This document shows, piece after piece, positions 1-12,200 of a stretch of DNA of 64,000 nucleotides. Made by a program: the position numbers and the translations under genes. How positions within the stretch are numbered: position 1 is the first letter of the stretch; each line of letters begins with the position of its first letter. The notes below the pieces were generated by a model. The model saw only the letters and a list, made by a program, of their open reading frames with translations, was not told the origin of the DNA and made no database searches. Source of the DNA: Trebouxia sp. TZW2008. Lineage: Eukaryota; Chlorophyta; Trebouxiophyceae; Trebouxiales; Trebouxiaceae. The stretch is taken from contig BDIU01000459.1 of assembly GCA_002118135.1 (NCBI GenBank), positions 62,001 to 126,000 on the forward strand, given 5' to 3'.

Positions 1-282
1 CTGACTGGTATAACGCCAGCTGCTACTGTGCTACTGAACGCGTCTGCCTTCAACGGTGCGTGCTGGGCCATGCCGGAGGGGCTGGCTAGCATATCCAGGT
101 CGCTAGCTAATCGAGCATGACAAGTCAAACTCTGTGTCCGATAATTGCCATAGACAAGGCCCGCAGCTTGCTGTAGACCGGGCTGATCAGTTCATCTTCC
201 GAGCTGTCTGCCGTTCTCAGCACTTTTGTACATAGATAGCGAAAGTGTCTCACCAAATACGCTCAAATGTGATGAAGAGCCG
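1..282. other. 5' flank of the PhyH-family gene, no gene seen
   Basis: No coding segment is recognised here. An open frame continues upstream of the chosen ATG (283) to about 226, but that part begins with TTG and has no ATG, so it is taken as 5' UTR or upstream sequence. Confidence 0.4.
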
Positions 283-2778
283 ATGAAGGGGAGCGTCCGG
301 CAGGTCAGAGCAGGCAGTGGCCTGGTGAACGCTGCTGAGATGGTAGACTCCAGCAGACTTTTGGAAGAAGGAGACATCACGGCCGCTAGCTCAGGATTGC
401 AGCGAGACGGTTATCTGCTCTTACGCGGGTATTTGCCGGCTGCAAAGGTCCTCGAGGTGACCAAAAATTGTTGCAACTACTTTGCAGCGCACCAGCATTT
501 GTTCAACATTTGCTGTACCTGCTCTCTTCCTCGCAGGCACGAGACTGCTTGCTGACTGAGCTCAACAAATGGAAGCCTGGTCTCTGCAGCAGAGAAGTGG
601 GTAACATGCAGCAACCCCGTTGCCATACTTCATGTTTGTCCACATCATGTCAGATGGAGGTTGACCACGCAAAGGTACCACAGCTTATAAGCACAGCAGC
701 ACGAGTTTGGCTTTGCTGTGCAGGGCATTGGCATTGAGGGGTTGCGCAATCTGGGCATGCTGCAGAGGCAGGACTTTGCAGCGAAACCGCCTGTGCAACA
801 AGTGCTGGAAGCCCCACAGCTGTTTGACCTAATGGAGGCCCTTCTAGGGGTATGCAGCAGCAAACAGCCCTGCGTTAGCATGGAATGCCTCCAGACAACT
901 GTCTGTGCACCTTGTGCTGCGCTATGTCCTGTTCCACACGCTGTGCCACATGCTGTGCCACATGCTGTGCTACATGCTGTGCTACGTGCTGTGCTACCTG
1001 CTGTGCCGCATGCTGCGCTACGTGCTTTGCTACATGCTGTGCCAAATGCTGTGCTACATGCTGTGCAACATGCTGTGCAACATGCTGTGCTACATGCTGT
1101 GTTACATGCTGTGCTACATGCTGTGCTACATGCTGTGCTGTGCCTCACGCTGTGCCACACGCTGTGCCATCTGCATCACCTCATGTGCTATGTGCTCAGC
1201 GATACCCATGCCCAGAGCATATATCAGGCTGCCGGCTTTTATCCAGAGCTGTAGCGCCTGAGTCACTAAATTGCTAGCGCCTGAGTCACTAAATTGCTTG
1301 TGTTGCTGCTTATGCTGTGGTGTCAGGTGTGTCAAGTGCTCAGGTGTCTGCAGGTTTCAAATGTCATCACTACAGGGTACAAGTGGCTGCGCGCTGTCTG
1401 CCAGGGAGAGTACACTGGTGTACATACAGACAAAGTGTTCCTGGGGCGTGGTTCATCACATGTTCTCACCGCCTGGGTTCCTCTTAGCAAGGTGACACAT
1501 CCAGCCACATGACTTGACACCAGATTTTTGAGTTGCAAGCTCCCATGACGTGGTGTCTGGTGCAATTGCGTCTGACAAGTGGCTGCATCTGCCATTGCAT
1601 GCATATGCGCATTGCGGCATGCACTGCATTTTGCTGAGTCATTATGTGTGCATCAGAGGGCTTTCTCGCCGAATGCTGCCAGACGGCTTTTGCCTTATCT
1701 GGCCTGCAAAGAAGCTGACATCATCCAGACATCGACACACAAGATCTGCATGGGCTCTGGGTACTGTGAAGTTCAATTACGATTAGCAAAGATCCTGTCA
1801 CTCATTGGTTGCTGGGCTTGGCCAATGATGCAGGTGAGTGTGGAAGACGGGGCCATGATGGTGTGTAGAGGGTCACACCGCATGAGGTCTTTTGCCAAAC
1901 TCAAAGCTGGCTATGGGCAAACTCAGGTGAGTGGTCCCATATTCCCATCACGTGCTTGCCCTATGATAAGGACTCACACTGTCAGATTTGATGCCTGATA
2001 TGACGCATGGTTTGCATGGTGAGGCTGTTAAGAAGTAGAGCTGCGACAACTGTGCCTGAGAGACTTGGCAGTAGCAAGGCTCTAATCATGAGCAGTCATC
2101 AACTGTTGAGCAGTCAACTTGTCAGTAGTCAAGCTGTTGACAATGGGTAGTTGACACTCTGTGCAGGTATGGGAGTCTGCTTTGCAAGGTATCCGCAAAG
2201 CTGTACTCATATCATGTGATCATATTTTGCAAAGCGACAGCAGACATTGGACCTGAACGCATCACGTGATGGTCTAGCGTTTCTTTGTGCTGACATGTGA
2301 ACACTTGACTGCAGGTAGGCGCTGATGGCACTCAGAGCGGATGGCTGTCAGACAATGGTGCTGCTCTTGCAGACATGATGAATCCTCATGCTGTCGACTG
2401 GAGAACTGTAGATTTTGAACCAGGCGATATTGTTGTGCTGGGTAAGATCGTAAGCAAGATTTGCAGTACTGGTGCTGATCACAGAGTATTTGACCAGAAA
2501 TTTTCTGCATCCTTTTGCAGCTGGCATCCATTGGGTCACGTCAATGTGTTCATTGTGGCAAGCTTGCACTACATCCGACAGGCAGCTAAGTGATACAAAA
2601 TACAGCCATTCATGCTGTGACTTGCGCTGCAGGTTTAGAAGTTGTACATATGACAGCATGCAATGTCAGTGGGCGTATACGGCTGTCCTGTGACACTAGA
2701 TGGCAGCCAGCTGCAGACATGCGTGACCATCGTCTCACTGTTTGGCACACTAGGGCAGACGCATGTGATTCAGCTTAG
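283..2778 (+). CDS. Phytanoyl-CoA dioxygenase (PhyH) family Fe(II)/2-oxoglutarate oxygenase
   Basis: Seven exons give a 287-residue protein: 283-456, 537-596, 724-849, 1354-1491, 1834-1926, 2315-2441 and 2633-2778. All introns are GT-AG and the phases close exactly. The iron triad is visible as VHTD in exon 4 (His144, Asp146) and His245 in the VVHMT segment of exon 7. The Arg254/Arg256 pair in GRIRLSCDTRW is the likely 2-oxoglutarate carboxylate anchor. DGYLLLRGYL near the N-terminus, LTAWVPLS, EDGAMMVCRGSH and RWQPAADMRD are family hallmarks. Known members hydroxylate phytanoyl-CoA or other small molecules; the substrate here cannot be inferred, and no clear PTS1 signal is seen (C-terminus DACDSA). 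The start is the first ATG in frame. Intron 3 carries a 12-bp minisatellite. Length matches the family (about 290 residues). Confidence 0.88.
930..1170 (+). repeat. 12-bp minisatellite in intron 3 of the PhyH gene
   Basis: About 18 imperfect copies of a 12-bp unit, TGCTGTGCTACA, with C/T and A/G variants. Because 12 is a multiple of three and the unit has no stop, several frames on both strands stay open and produce false ORFs rich in Cys-Ala-Thr or Met-Leu-Cys. The surrounding exon phases show it is intronic. Confidence 0.9.
1252..1298 (+). repeat. Tandem 22-bp duplication in intron 3
   Basis: GCGCCTGAGTCACTAAATTG followed by a short linker occurs twice in immediate succession with no mismatch. 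It is a recent slippage-size duplication inside the PhyH intron. Confidence 0.85.
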
Positions 2779-3465
2779 CACTGGAGCAGCCCACTGGTTT
2801 CTATTTAATTCAGAATTGGACTGAAGGCTATTTTGCTGACATTCTGGTCATAGCAGCCAACCGTTTGAATCCTGGTACAGCTCAATCATTGTGGTCAAGT
2901 CACTCTGGAGCCAAACTGAACTTTGGTAGTGGCAATTATCTAAGTCAAGGAACTCATCATCAGCTAGCGCTCTCCCGCAATCTGGATCAGCATTAAGCAC
3001 TGGCGCCTCACAGCAGCACATGTCTTCGCAGCAGAGGCACAAACTGACTTGACAACTGATAGTACAATGAGCTAGTAAGACCCGGCCTGAATATGTCAGC
3101 TGGACTCCCCCTTTTTGAGAACTGTTATTGCGCCACCTACAGCGTGGTATATATACCACACTCCAGCAGCCTTGTCTCTTGTCTTTGCTCTTTCTGCCCT
3201 TTTCAGCTTCAACTACAGAACACATGTAGACTGAGATGCTGTGCATGAGACAGGCATGGCATGTATAACAAAAAAATGTTTTAAAGTGAGATCAAATCCC
3301 CTGTGACTCAGATGAATTCAGTTATTATTCAGTCACAGGACTCTGTGTAAGACAATTGATGACGAGTTGCAGTGGTCAACACATTGACAGCATGCATGCG
3401 TGCATGCATTCTCCTGAGCAATGCAAAAGCAAGCGATGAGCAGTCAGGCAACATGCTGTAAGCAC
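2779..3465. other. Convergent intergenic region, no gene supported
   Basis: This lies between the stop of the PhyH-family gene (+) and the last exon assigned on the minus strand. A 132-codon minus frame at 2848-3246 is Cys-rich but has no splice context, no zinc-finger spacing and no recognisable homology, so it is not called. The 3' end of the minus-strand gene probably falls here. Confidence 0.4.
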
Positions 3466-4487
3466 CTGCAAGGCAAAGCTGTCTGATGCCAACAGCCCAA
3501 CTGTGAGCCACACAACAGCAGGCAGCTCAGCTGCTCCATCCCTGGTTGATGGTGCAGGCAGCTCCAGTAATGCCTCTGCTGTCCTACCGCCAAACTTGAC
3601 CACTATCTTGCCGTCAGCTGGGAAGGCTTTGCTGATGTCTGGCTCCACAGCCTGCATAGTTGTGCATGCCATGTAGTGCACTTCAAGCAAGTTGGACACT
3701 TCTGCAGTAAGACCTGTGGGAACAGCAGTCACAAATGCTGTGATCATGGGCAATACTCTCTCCTCGGTGCTTCAAAACGCACGGTGACATGACGTCAAAG
3801 CAATAATGGGCAAGGTGGCTTTTGAGACATGATACGTCACGTGCTGAAGTGCAGCAGGAGAAGCTGGCAATGCTTTTTTGGGGCCTTGTCCAGGCTGTCA
3901 TCTAAACACTGTGATACAAATCTGAAATCAATCAGGCCTGCTGAATTGCGGCTGCATAATGAAGACAATCGGAGGATGTCATATCAATAACATGGATGCA
4001 TGCCAACAAGCAATATGTGTATAGCGCATGTGGTTTATTGCCAGGTCAGCTCAATGATGCCATGATACGGGTGTGTGATGTGCACTGGTTTGAGTCAGAC
4101 AAGACAGAACCGTATCAACTTTTCCTTGACTGACTTGAGCACATATGTAAAAGACTTGAGCCTACCTGAAGTCTATGTCTCAAACCCTGGACTGCAGCAA
4201 GACCCTCTGCCTCAATTGTGACAGGCTTGGGGGTTTCGGTGCAAGTAACAGATACAACATCATAATAAGGACAACACCTGTCATACAGGGTAAAGAGCTG
4301 AGCCCACCTGAAGTCTATGTCTCAGACCCTGGACTGCAGCAACACCCTCTGCCTCAATTGTGACAGGCTCTGGGGGTTTTGCAGGGTTGAGGCTGCAGGT
4401 CTGCTCCTCCCACCGCTCAAAGACCTGCTCTTTCACTCTTCGCCACAGCTCAAACCGCACCTCTGTCTGGTTGGACTCATGCCCTGC
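3466..4487 (-). CDS. Two unrecognised exons downstream of ZMYND10-like gene (its 3' end or a separate gene)
   Basis: Two strong exons, 4487-4308 (60 codons, ending GLRHRLQ) and 3651-3466 (62 codons, containing AFPADGKIVVKFGGRT), each have AG/GT borders and phase 0 at both ends. They join in frame to each other and to the last clear ZMYND10 exon (ending 5177). If they belong to ZMYND10, they sit where the family normally has its C-terminal MYND zinc finger, and they contain no such Cys/His pattern. I do not recognise either sequence. They could instead be internal exons of a separate short gene whose start was not found. Translation may end just beyond 3466 or use further exons toward 2880. 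Confidence 0.5.
4168..4235 (-). repeat. Decayed donor-side copy of the 4487-4308 exon
   Basis: About 65 bp repeat the last 22 codons of the upstream exon plus its splice donor, offset by about 140 bp. The reading frame PKPVTIEAEGLAAVQGLRH is still open and a GT donor follows. The copy sits in the downstream intron, as expected for a duplication spanning exon end and intron start. Confidence 0.8.
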
Positions 4488-5176
4488 CTGTGCAAACACA
4501 GAGTGTGTAGTTGTATGCCATGGCTCTGATGCCACATGGCCAAAAGTGCCTTGAAATTGATGAAACTTGTGCCCTGCCAGTGCAGACAAAAGCTGCAGTC
4601 ATTTGCCATGGCGCTGATCTAAACGTGTTGCCTGAACAGGGTCAATCTACAGATGCCTGAGTGATGCATGAGGCTTGATGCATGACTGCGTGAGGGGTGA
4701 CTAATTCATCTGTAACATACAAATTGCTTGCAAGAGCCCTCCTTTGAACCTCCCTGACCTGAGCACAATCTGCACATGATACAAGCCAATTCTGCAGGCA
4801 TGATTTGCAGAAACACAGATGTGCTCATGTTGTCTGCTACCACATCTAGTCAACACAAAGCGATGCAGTAGCACAATGCATCGCAAAGCTTATAGGATGC
4901 AGTTTGCCTGTCAAGGCTGATGAAGTAAGAGTCAACCAGAGTCCACACGGCATATCTGAGGAGACAGCAAGGCAGCTGAAAAGCAGCAGTCAACGCACTG
5001 TATTGCAGCAAGATGAATTACAACTGCTTATATGGTGCTTAGGCTGAAGCATGTTTGAAGCTCAATGAAAGCGAATAGCATGCTGAGGCTCCCGTTTCAG
5101 GGGGTTACAATGCTCAACAGCATGAGGTCAACCCAAAGCAGGTGAAAAAAGGGCAGCAGAAGAATGCAAAGCTTAC

Positions 5177-8100
5177 AGGATGTTGGGGCTTATCAGGCTG
5201 CAAATTGCACATGAAGTCCAAAGCCTTCAGCATCTCTGCCATCTGGCTCTTGCTGTGCTGAGTACTGGCTGCCTTGCTGAAGCAACCCTTGCGCTGCTTG
5301 TCAGCAATCTGCTGCCAGTTGCCTTGCTTCAGCAGGGCTTCACGCAACCTGGGCACCTACAAATCAGCAAAGCCACCATTGAGAGTGCCGATTGCAACAA
5401 GCAGCAGGTAGTATATGCAATTTAACAACCGCAAATGCTGCAACAGAGTACATGAGACATCCATACAGTCAACGGTGTCAAATCTCTGATTCAATTGTCA
5501 AAGTAGCGCAGCATGTTGCCAAAATGCATGTCAAAGCCATTGGGATGCGTGCATTCAGTGCATGAGTTTAAGATAGCGTGTGGCACTGTCTATGCTGTTG
5601 TCAAGCACAAGCATTGGGCAGCCCGTCCATGGCAGACCAGTGACCATTGCATGTCATCTGTTTTGTCAACAGCTGCACATGCAACCTGACATGCGCCTGG
5701 TTTTTCTGCTATATAGAAATTGTACACAATGTTAAGAGACCATGGCTAATCCTTGTTTGAGCATTTCTGTTTTTGATGCAAACGGAACTTCTGCAAATTG
5801 CCTGTCTGTTTCAGGGTGCCTTGCCTGCTCGATGATCAGCCGTGTGGTTTGAGACTCATCCTGCTGTGATGACACGCCCATTTGGAGTTCATCCAGGGCC
5901 CGCTGCAGATCCCTCAGAATGGGCAGCTGGTCTAGCAGGATGTCGTTCATGTAACGCCGCACCCTTAGAATTGCCTCCTTGCGGTAATCATCCAAATCAT
6001 ACTTGGCCCTGGCTTTGGGGTCAACCAATAGGTTGTTCAGCAGCAGCCACACCTACAGAGAAGAGTTGTATTTGTTTTGCTGTATCACAAACAATGAGAA
6101 CTCATGCAGGCAAGTCAAGTTGTCAGGCCACAGGAAGTCTGTACAACAAGTGCTCGATGCAATACAGAGCCAGATGGTGGTTGGACGATGCATGACGGGT
6201 GCAAGATGCGCTGGATTGTGCCGGCCACATGTTTGGAATGGTTACTTTGTTCTGAGGTGACTGGCCAGCTGTGTGCTGTACAGCAAGCAACTGTGTTTGC
6301 AGCTGCAATTGTTGAAATGCTTTGCCTGTCTGTTTGCAAACTGCTGATCCAGCTGCAATGCTTGTATGGTGCACTCATGTTGCAATCGCCTCCTCAGCAA
6401 GCGAGTGAGATTCGCATCACAAACATGCATGAATGGCTCTTGCATCAGCACTGTAGCACTGTAAGCGTTTGGCAAACATGCCAACATGACACCTTCTTGG
6501 TCCCCTGCATGCAGTGGGTATGTTTGTGTACAATCTCACCTGTGCATCATGCTGAGTCAGTCTCAGCCGGTCCTTGGGATCTACAGCTGTCCAGACATTG
6601 CCAATGAACTTCTCGGTCTTCTTGTGGCGCCTCCTGACCCAGGGGGGATTGTCCAATAGGGGCAGCAATGACATGAGGGTGTCATTGGTCCTCACCATTC
6701 TTGTCAGCAGCCCAAGCGGTAGTATGTTGAGGTAGTCAGACAAGTACCTGGAATGCAAGCAGTTGACTACAGGTCACACCACGGTAGCCATGAAAGAGAC
6801 TGCGCAAATGCTGGTCACACTTGTAGCCGCCAACCAATGAGCCTTACTGGAATCATTTGCATCTAGCTTCACATGATCGTCATGTTGTTACACAGGTGTT
6901 CATACATGATTGCAGGTATTATAGGGTACAGTCCATGCACTACGCAGTACATCAATTTGCAGCCTGCTAGCGTAGACATGTTAAGACACATGTACAACAA
7001 GATGTTGACTGCACAGCTCAGGGCATCATTTGCATGTTTAACATGGCATGTGTTGTTCCTGGAAAAGATGCAACAGCTTTCAGTAAGGAAAGGTTTTGCA
7101 CCTCAAGATTGTGAGGGCAGACAAGGCGGTGCCAAAGTCTGACTCCTGCAGTTTGGCCTTGAAGTCTTCTTCTGCTGAAATGTCCAGCAATGCCTTTGGA
7201 TCCTGATCTGCATGCACACCCTGTCAGCATTGATCCACCAACTGTCACAGAAGAAGAGGAAGTGTTTGAAATGCTTCAGCCAGCCAACAAGGTTGGTTGC
7301 ATGTGCCACATGACTGCAGTGGGCTATGTCAAGCACAACACGTGCAGCCATACGTCAGATGCCAAATGCTGTAGCCAACTGATCATGCTCGTGCTGATGA
7401 CTTGATCTTGCTGCTGAGTGTTTGCTGATTGAGGTTTGCTGCTCCATGTTTGCTACATGCTCACTGTTACTTGCCACTTGGTATCTGCTGCGCATTGATC
7501 ACAAATTGTACCTCAAGTTTGCTACATGCTAATGCAGGTGAATCTTCATACACTGAGCTCATTGTCTGAAGCATCATGTTACCTCGTACTGCTGCAATCA
7601 GTGCAAGCAAGCCAATACCTTTGGCACTGGACTGCTTATGCTCTTTGCTGTTGAGGTACAGCATTTTGCGGTAGCACCAATCACACAACTCCAGCAGTGA
7701 GTCTTCGTCAACCGCTTCACAGGCCTCCTGGTGATACAGCGTGACCTGCAAGCATCAAAAGCAAAGCCAACTTGAAGTTGGACAACATCGTACGTTGTTG
7801 CCATGCAGAACGCATTGAGTTTGCAGCATAGCTTGAAAAGGTTGTATATCGGACCTCAGCAAAGCGTGGCAGCAGCAACGTCTAGTTCATGGCGTCAGTA
7901 CAGAAATTTGTGTGTACGCACCTCCAGCAGATTAGCAAGGGCTGCCTCATGCTGCACGAGCATGTATGTTGTCATGGAGTCAACCTGTTCAGCAATGTGT
8001 TGGCTGAGCAAAGGCAGCACATTGGCCTTCCAGACCTGCAATCAAGCATCATGCAAATGAAAGGCTCATGGCCCTCTTAATATATTTGTGACAAGCGCTT

Positions 8101-8717
8101 CAACTTAGGTGTTCAATGCATGAGGTAATGCTGCTACCGGCAAGGAGGCCTCACATGTCAGCAACTACATAGCTTTCTGAATCAACAAACTCCATATGGC
8201 AGAAATCCATTGACCTCACCTCAAAGGTGAGCAGCTCATGAACAAGAATAGGAAGCTTGTCTAAGGACACCAATGCACTCTTGACAAACTCATCAGAGTG
8301 CGTTTGTGCATTGTGGTGCGCCTGCGTACAGCAGACTTCATGTGAACATGATGGTGCACAAGACACCAAGTTTAGGCGGTAACCTTGAGCAGCTGTTCCT
8401 GGGGACCTGTAGGTTCAGCCTGGTGATGTGCCCCTGCTGCAGCCTCCATTCAGAGCCGCCAACCTGCGATGCTCTTTCACCTGTAACGTTGATTGAGCCA
8501 ACCAGGGAACATTGTCACGATTGTCGTACCTGATCTACACCCAGTGATCGGAGACTTTCCACCAGGCGCTCTGCTTCCGGAGCCGTCAAGAGACCCTGCG
8601 CACGCAAGTCAATCAACGCAACTTTCGCACCGTCCGACGACGATAAGTGCAGAGCAAACTCACGGCTCCAGCCTGGTCCGACGTTCCCTCCTGAGCTCGC
8701 GCGATGAGGTGCTCCAT
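5177..8717 (-). CDS. ZMYND10: ZMYND10-like axonemal dynein assembly factor
   Basis: Ten exons: 8717-8664, 8595-8530, 8463-8407, 8321-8220, 8035-7922, 7745-7619, 7207-7102, 6747-6540, 6052-5825 and 5356-5177. Together they give 414 codons with all phases closing. The order of motifs follows human ZMYND10 as I recall it: ERLVESLRSLG, GSEWRLQQ, KLPILVHELLTFE, VWKANVLPLL, the YHQEACEAVDEDS block, LPLLDNPPWVRRR, MNDILLDQLPILRDLQ and GNWQQIADKQ. The animal protein is a cytosolic co-chaperone adaptor needed to stabilise dynein heavy chains before transport into cilia. The start ATG (8717) gives an N-terminus of family-like length. The intron after 5825 has a GC donor. The MYND zinc finger expected after about residue 400 was not found (see the two exons downstream). 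It starts 569 bp head to head with the TFxP gene. Confidence 0.87.
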
Positions 8718-9285
8718 AATCGAATTTCACGATCACTGCAAGTATGCGGTTCGCTGTTGTATCTCACGAGCCGGCTCGTCAGACCAAAATGCGCCGCTGC
8801 GTCGCAATGCGTGTCCTGCGCTACCTGCTTGCGCATGTTCGGCCTTGGCAGCAAATGTTGTGTGCGTTACGTCTACGTGCCCTATTCAAGAAAAGTCAAA
8901 CATGTTCACAATATTTCATGCTGAACTGACGTTTGGACTGCACAACAGACGGCGTGAAAAGGATCTTCAGATTTGTACCGTGTACGGCCGTGACAAACAT
9001 CAAGTGTCGTACACAAGTCACAATCAAACAACTCTAGAAGTCCGGCAGGGGAAAGCCATCCTTGAACTGCCTGTTCTTGGTGACTTGTTGTAGCAGCACC
9101 GTTGCAGCTGATGCGGACGTGCAAGCAAGTCCGCCAGCCTGCCGTGCGTCGGTCCCTCTGGGTCTGACGACTTGCCGGCTGTTCTCGCAACGAAGGCTGG
9201 CTCGTCGGGCAGGCAGCACTGGAACCAGATAGCTAGAGCGTAGCTGCTGGTGACATGGGCTCGTGCTTGAGCAGCTCATAAGAAT
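8718..9285. promoter_or_regulatory. Divergent intergenic region between ZMYND10-like and TFxP genes
   Basis: The two ATGs (8717 minus, 9286 plus) are 569 bp apart and face away from each other, so both promoters and 5' UTRs must lie here. I see no clear TATA box or conserved ciliary-gene motif. The bidirectional promoter is inferred from layout only. Confidence 0.45.
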
Positions 9286-12200
9286 ATGAGCTCCAACGCA
9301 AGCCGCACGCTGACTGAAGCACAGAGGAAGGAGGTGCTGGACCGGCTTATACTAGAAAGGCAGTCCAAACCCAGCCTGTCATCTGCGCCAAGCACTGAGT
9401 CCATTGCTGAGAAGCGCGAGCGGGTGCAGCAGCTGCTGAGAGAAAGGCGCTCTTCGCAAGGTACACAGGATTGCTTCAGCCATGATCAATGACCATCTGT
9501 TGCGTCTGCTTGTTGCGTATGCTTGTTGTGTCTGTTCCTGTGTGGGGTTGGCAGCATGTGTGGCGACTGGTTGTATCATGGGCTCTGCAAACAGCTTGCT
9601 CTGAAACCAAATGTAACAAAAGGGGTGGCCTGTGTGTGCCCTGTGACGCTTTGAGTTGGGAACGCTGGCAGACAAGCGTACTTTAGTAATTGTAGCGACT
9701 GGTTGTATAAAGGGCTCTGCAATTAGCTTGTTTACATTGGCCACCCCTTTTGTTACAGCATGCAGCCTACAGCATATGTTCCTGAGGTTTGTACAGAGAC
9801 AGATGAATCTGTTGCCATAGGCTGACACATTCCGCTCACATGCAGGTCTACAGAATGCAGGCGGCAAGTCATGCAGCTCACTGGTCTCACCTGAAAGCTC
9901 AATTGGCGGTGCGTCAGAGTATGCATGGCACAGGACGCCGGCTGCAATGCCTGTTGTTCATGAAGTGCCTTCAAGGCCAGCGTTTGCTCCCTCACAGCAG
10001 CAGGAGCCGTCAGCGCATGAGCAGCTGCAGAGTCGGCCTCAATGGCCTGATTTGAATTCCAGTCAGCCTGGACCCATTGAGATAGACACCTCACTGCTGT
10101 ACACGCCTCAGTCAGGCAATAGCAGCACTGATGTCAGCCATTCAGGCAAGAACGCTTCCAGCTGCAAGGTCTCTTGTACCATTCATGATGCATCCGTGTT
10201 GGCCAACGTGCATTACTCAGTCACTGTCATGTACGCACTGCTGAGTTCAAGCATTGTTGTGTATCCTGTCAGCAGCCCTCTGCTGACTATGTGAACATTG
10301 CTCACTGATAGAGAAGTACAGTGTAGAAATGCAGAGGTTAGACTGCTGACAACAGCTGAGTACTGCTGCAATGCAAATGCCATGGCTCTGCAGATGCATT
10401 AGAGGCTCCATCTGGTAGCAGCCAACCTCATCACTCAGCCTGGCAAAACAGCCAGCACCATCACATTAATGGTGAAGCGCAGAGCAGCTTCCAGGGGGCT
10501 GACCCCTATGGGGTTGAGGAGGGGGTTTCCAGCAGCATCAGGTCTAGCCTTCATGACTCAGGCTTCAGCGCAGCCCACAATGCACCCAGCAGAAGAAGAG
10601 CGACGAGCGTGCCCAAGCTAAGGCCAAGCAGCAGCGCTCGATCTGCAAGGTGTGCTTACAATCCTTGGAGCAGCATGCATAGTGTACATTACTGCATGCA
10701 TAAGGAGCCTACAGGCATGTTTTACCATGCTGTTATAGCGCTATACACATGCTCACAAAGCAGACGAAGGTCACACGAGTGCCTAGATTGCATGCTGCAC
10801 AAAATGCATGCCTTCGAGCCTTGATGAAAATTCCCGTATATGTGATCAGGGAGCGTTGCACTCAACAATTTTGTGCTCCAGGGAATACAAGTCCTCCAGC
10901 CGTCAGCAGCATGCATCAAAGCAGGCTGCTCTGCAACAGCAGGCTAGTGAGGATGGCTTGAGGGCCATGTACTCAGGCAAAGGGCCAAATTCCTTCAGCA
11001 GTCCCTGTTGAATTACGTTTTGAAGCAGGGCGCAATGTACATGAGCATGCGATTTGTTTTAGGGAGTACAAGCCCTCCAGCAACCAGCAGCAAAGGTCGA
11101 AGCACATTGCTCTCCAGCATCAGAGTAGTGATGTTGGCTTGAGAGCCATGTCCCCAGCCAAGGGCCGCAGTCAGTCAGCAGTCCTGCTGAAATACATGTT
11201 TGAGCAGGGAGCAATGTACACAGCATGCTATTTGTTCCAGGGAGTACAAGCCCTCCAGCAGTCAGCTTCATGCATCAAAGCAGGCCGCACTGCAGAAGCA
11301 GCGTAGTGAGGTTGGCTTGAGGGCCATGTACTCAGGCAAGGGCCGCAGTCAGTCAGCAGGAAGGCAGAGACCCTCAGGAGAGCAAAGGCTAGAACAGCTG
11401 GCTAGGCCTAAGACGGCGCATTGGGACAAGTGTAAGTACGTGTGCTCATCACTTGCCTTCAGCATTGTCTTTTGATTTCAATCATGCTCATGGGAGCCAC
11501 GCCTAGAACAGGTAGCCAAGCCTGAGACGGCCTTCATAAATGGAACAAGCAGCTTTATGCCTGCTTAGCTGCTGCAACTAAGTCCAACTGTCTATTCAAG
11601 TGTCCATCCTGCTTGCCTTGTGGCAGTTTGATGTCATTGGGACAGGGACATTCAAATTCAGGGGTGCATGGGAGGCAGATTGCCAGCGGAACAGTGCTTG
11701 CCTACAACATCTGAGAAGCTGTGCAGGCAAAATGCCATCCTGACTGTCCCAAGAGTGCCATGTGCAGAGCCATGTTCTGCATGCTTTGCAGATGGCAGCA
11801 AGGACAACTTTTGACCAACACAAACTTGCATGACAAGACTTCAAGCTGACAATGCAGACTGTGTGCATGTTGAACCACAGCACCCCTGTCAGAAACTTAT
11901 TTTAGAGCTAACTCTGGACATTAGGATGCCCTGAGTCACCAGAGGTCAGCAGGCCTACTTGACAGGCTTAGTCAGCAGGCTTAGTCAGCAGGCCCAGTCA
12001 GCACACTGAGTCAGCAGGCACACTCTGACAGCTTCTGGTGCAGGTGCTCAGCAGAAGCTGGAGGAAGATGGGCAGCAGCTGAATGGCTGCACCTTTGCTC
12101 CAAAAACAGGGCGGGCTCCAAAGCAAGATACTGCCCCCAAGCAAGCCTTTCCAGACCGGCTATACAGGCAGCGAGACAGCAAATACGCCCAGGTACTAAT

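Noticed and set aside
645..1160. 171-codon minus ORF and several plus ORFs rich in Cys/Ala/Thr
   Set aside because: They are produced by the 12-bp minisatellite in intron 3 of the PhyH gene. Exon phases on both sides show it is spliced out.
2848..3246. Cys-rich 132-codon minus ORF considered as the missing MYND finger
   Set aside because: The Cys/His spacing does not fit MYND (no CxxC pairs at proper spacing, no HxxxC end), and no splice junction links it in phase.
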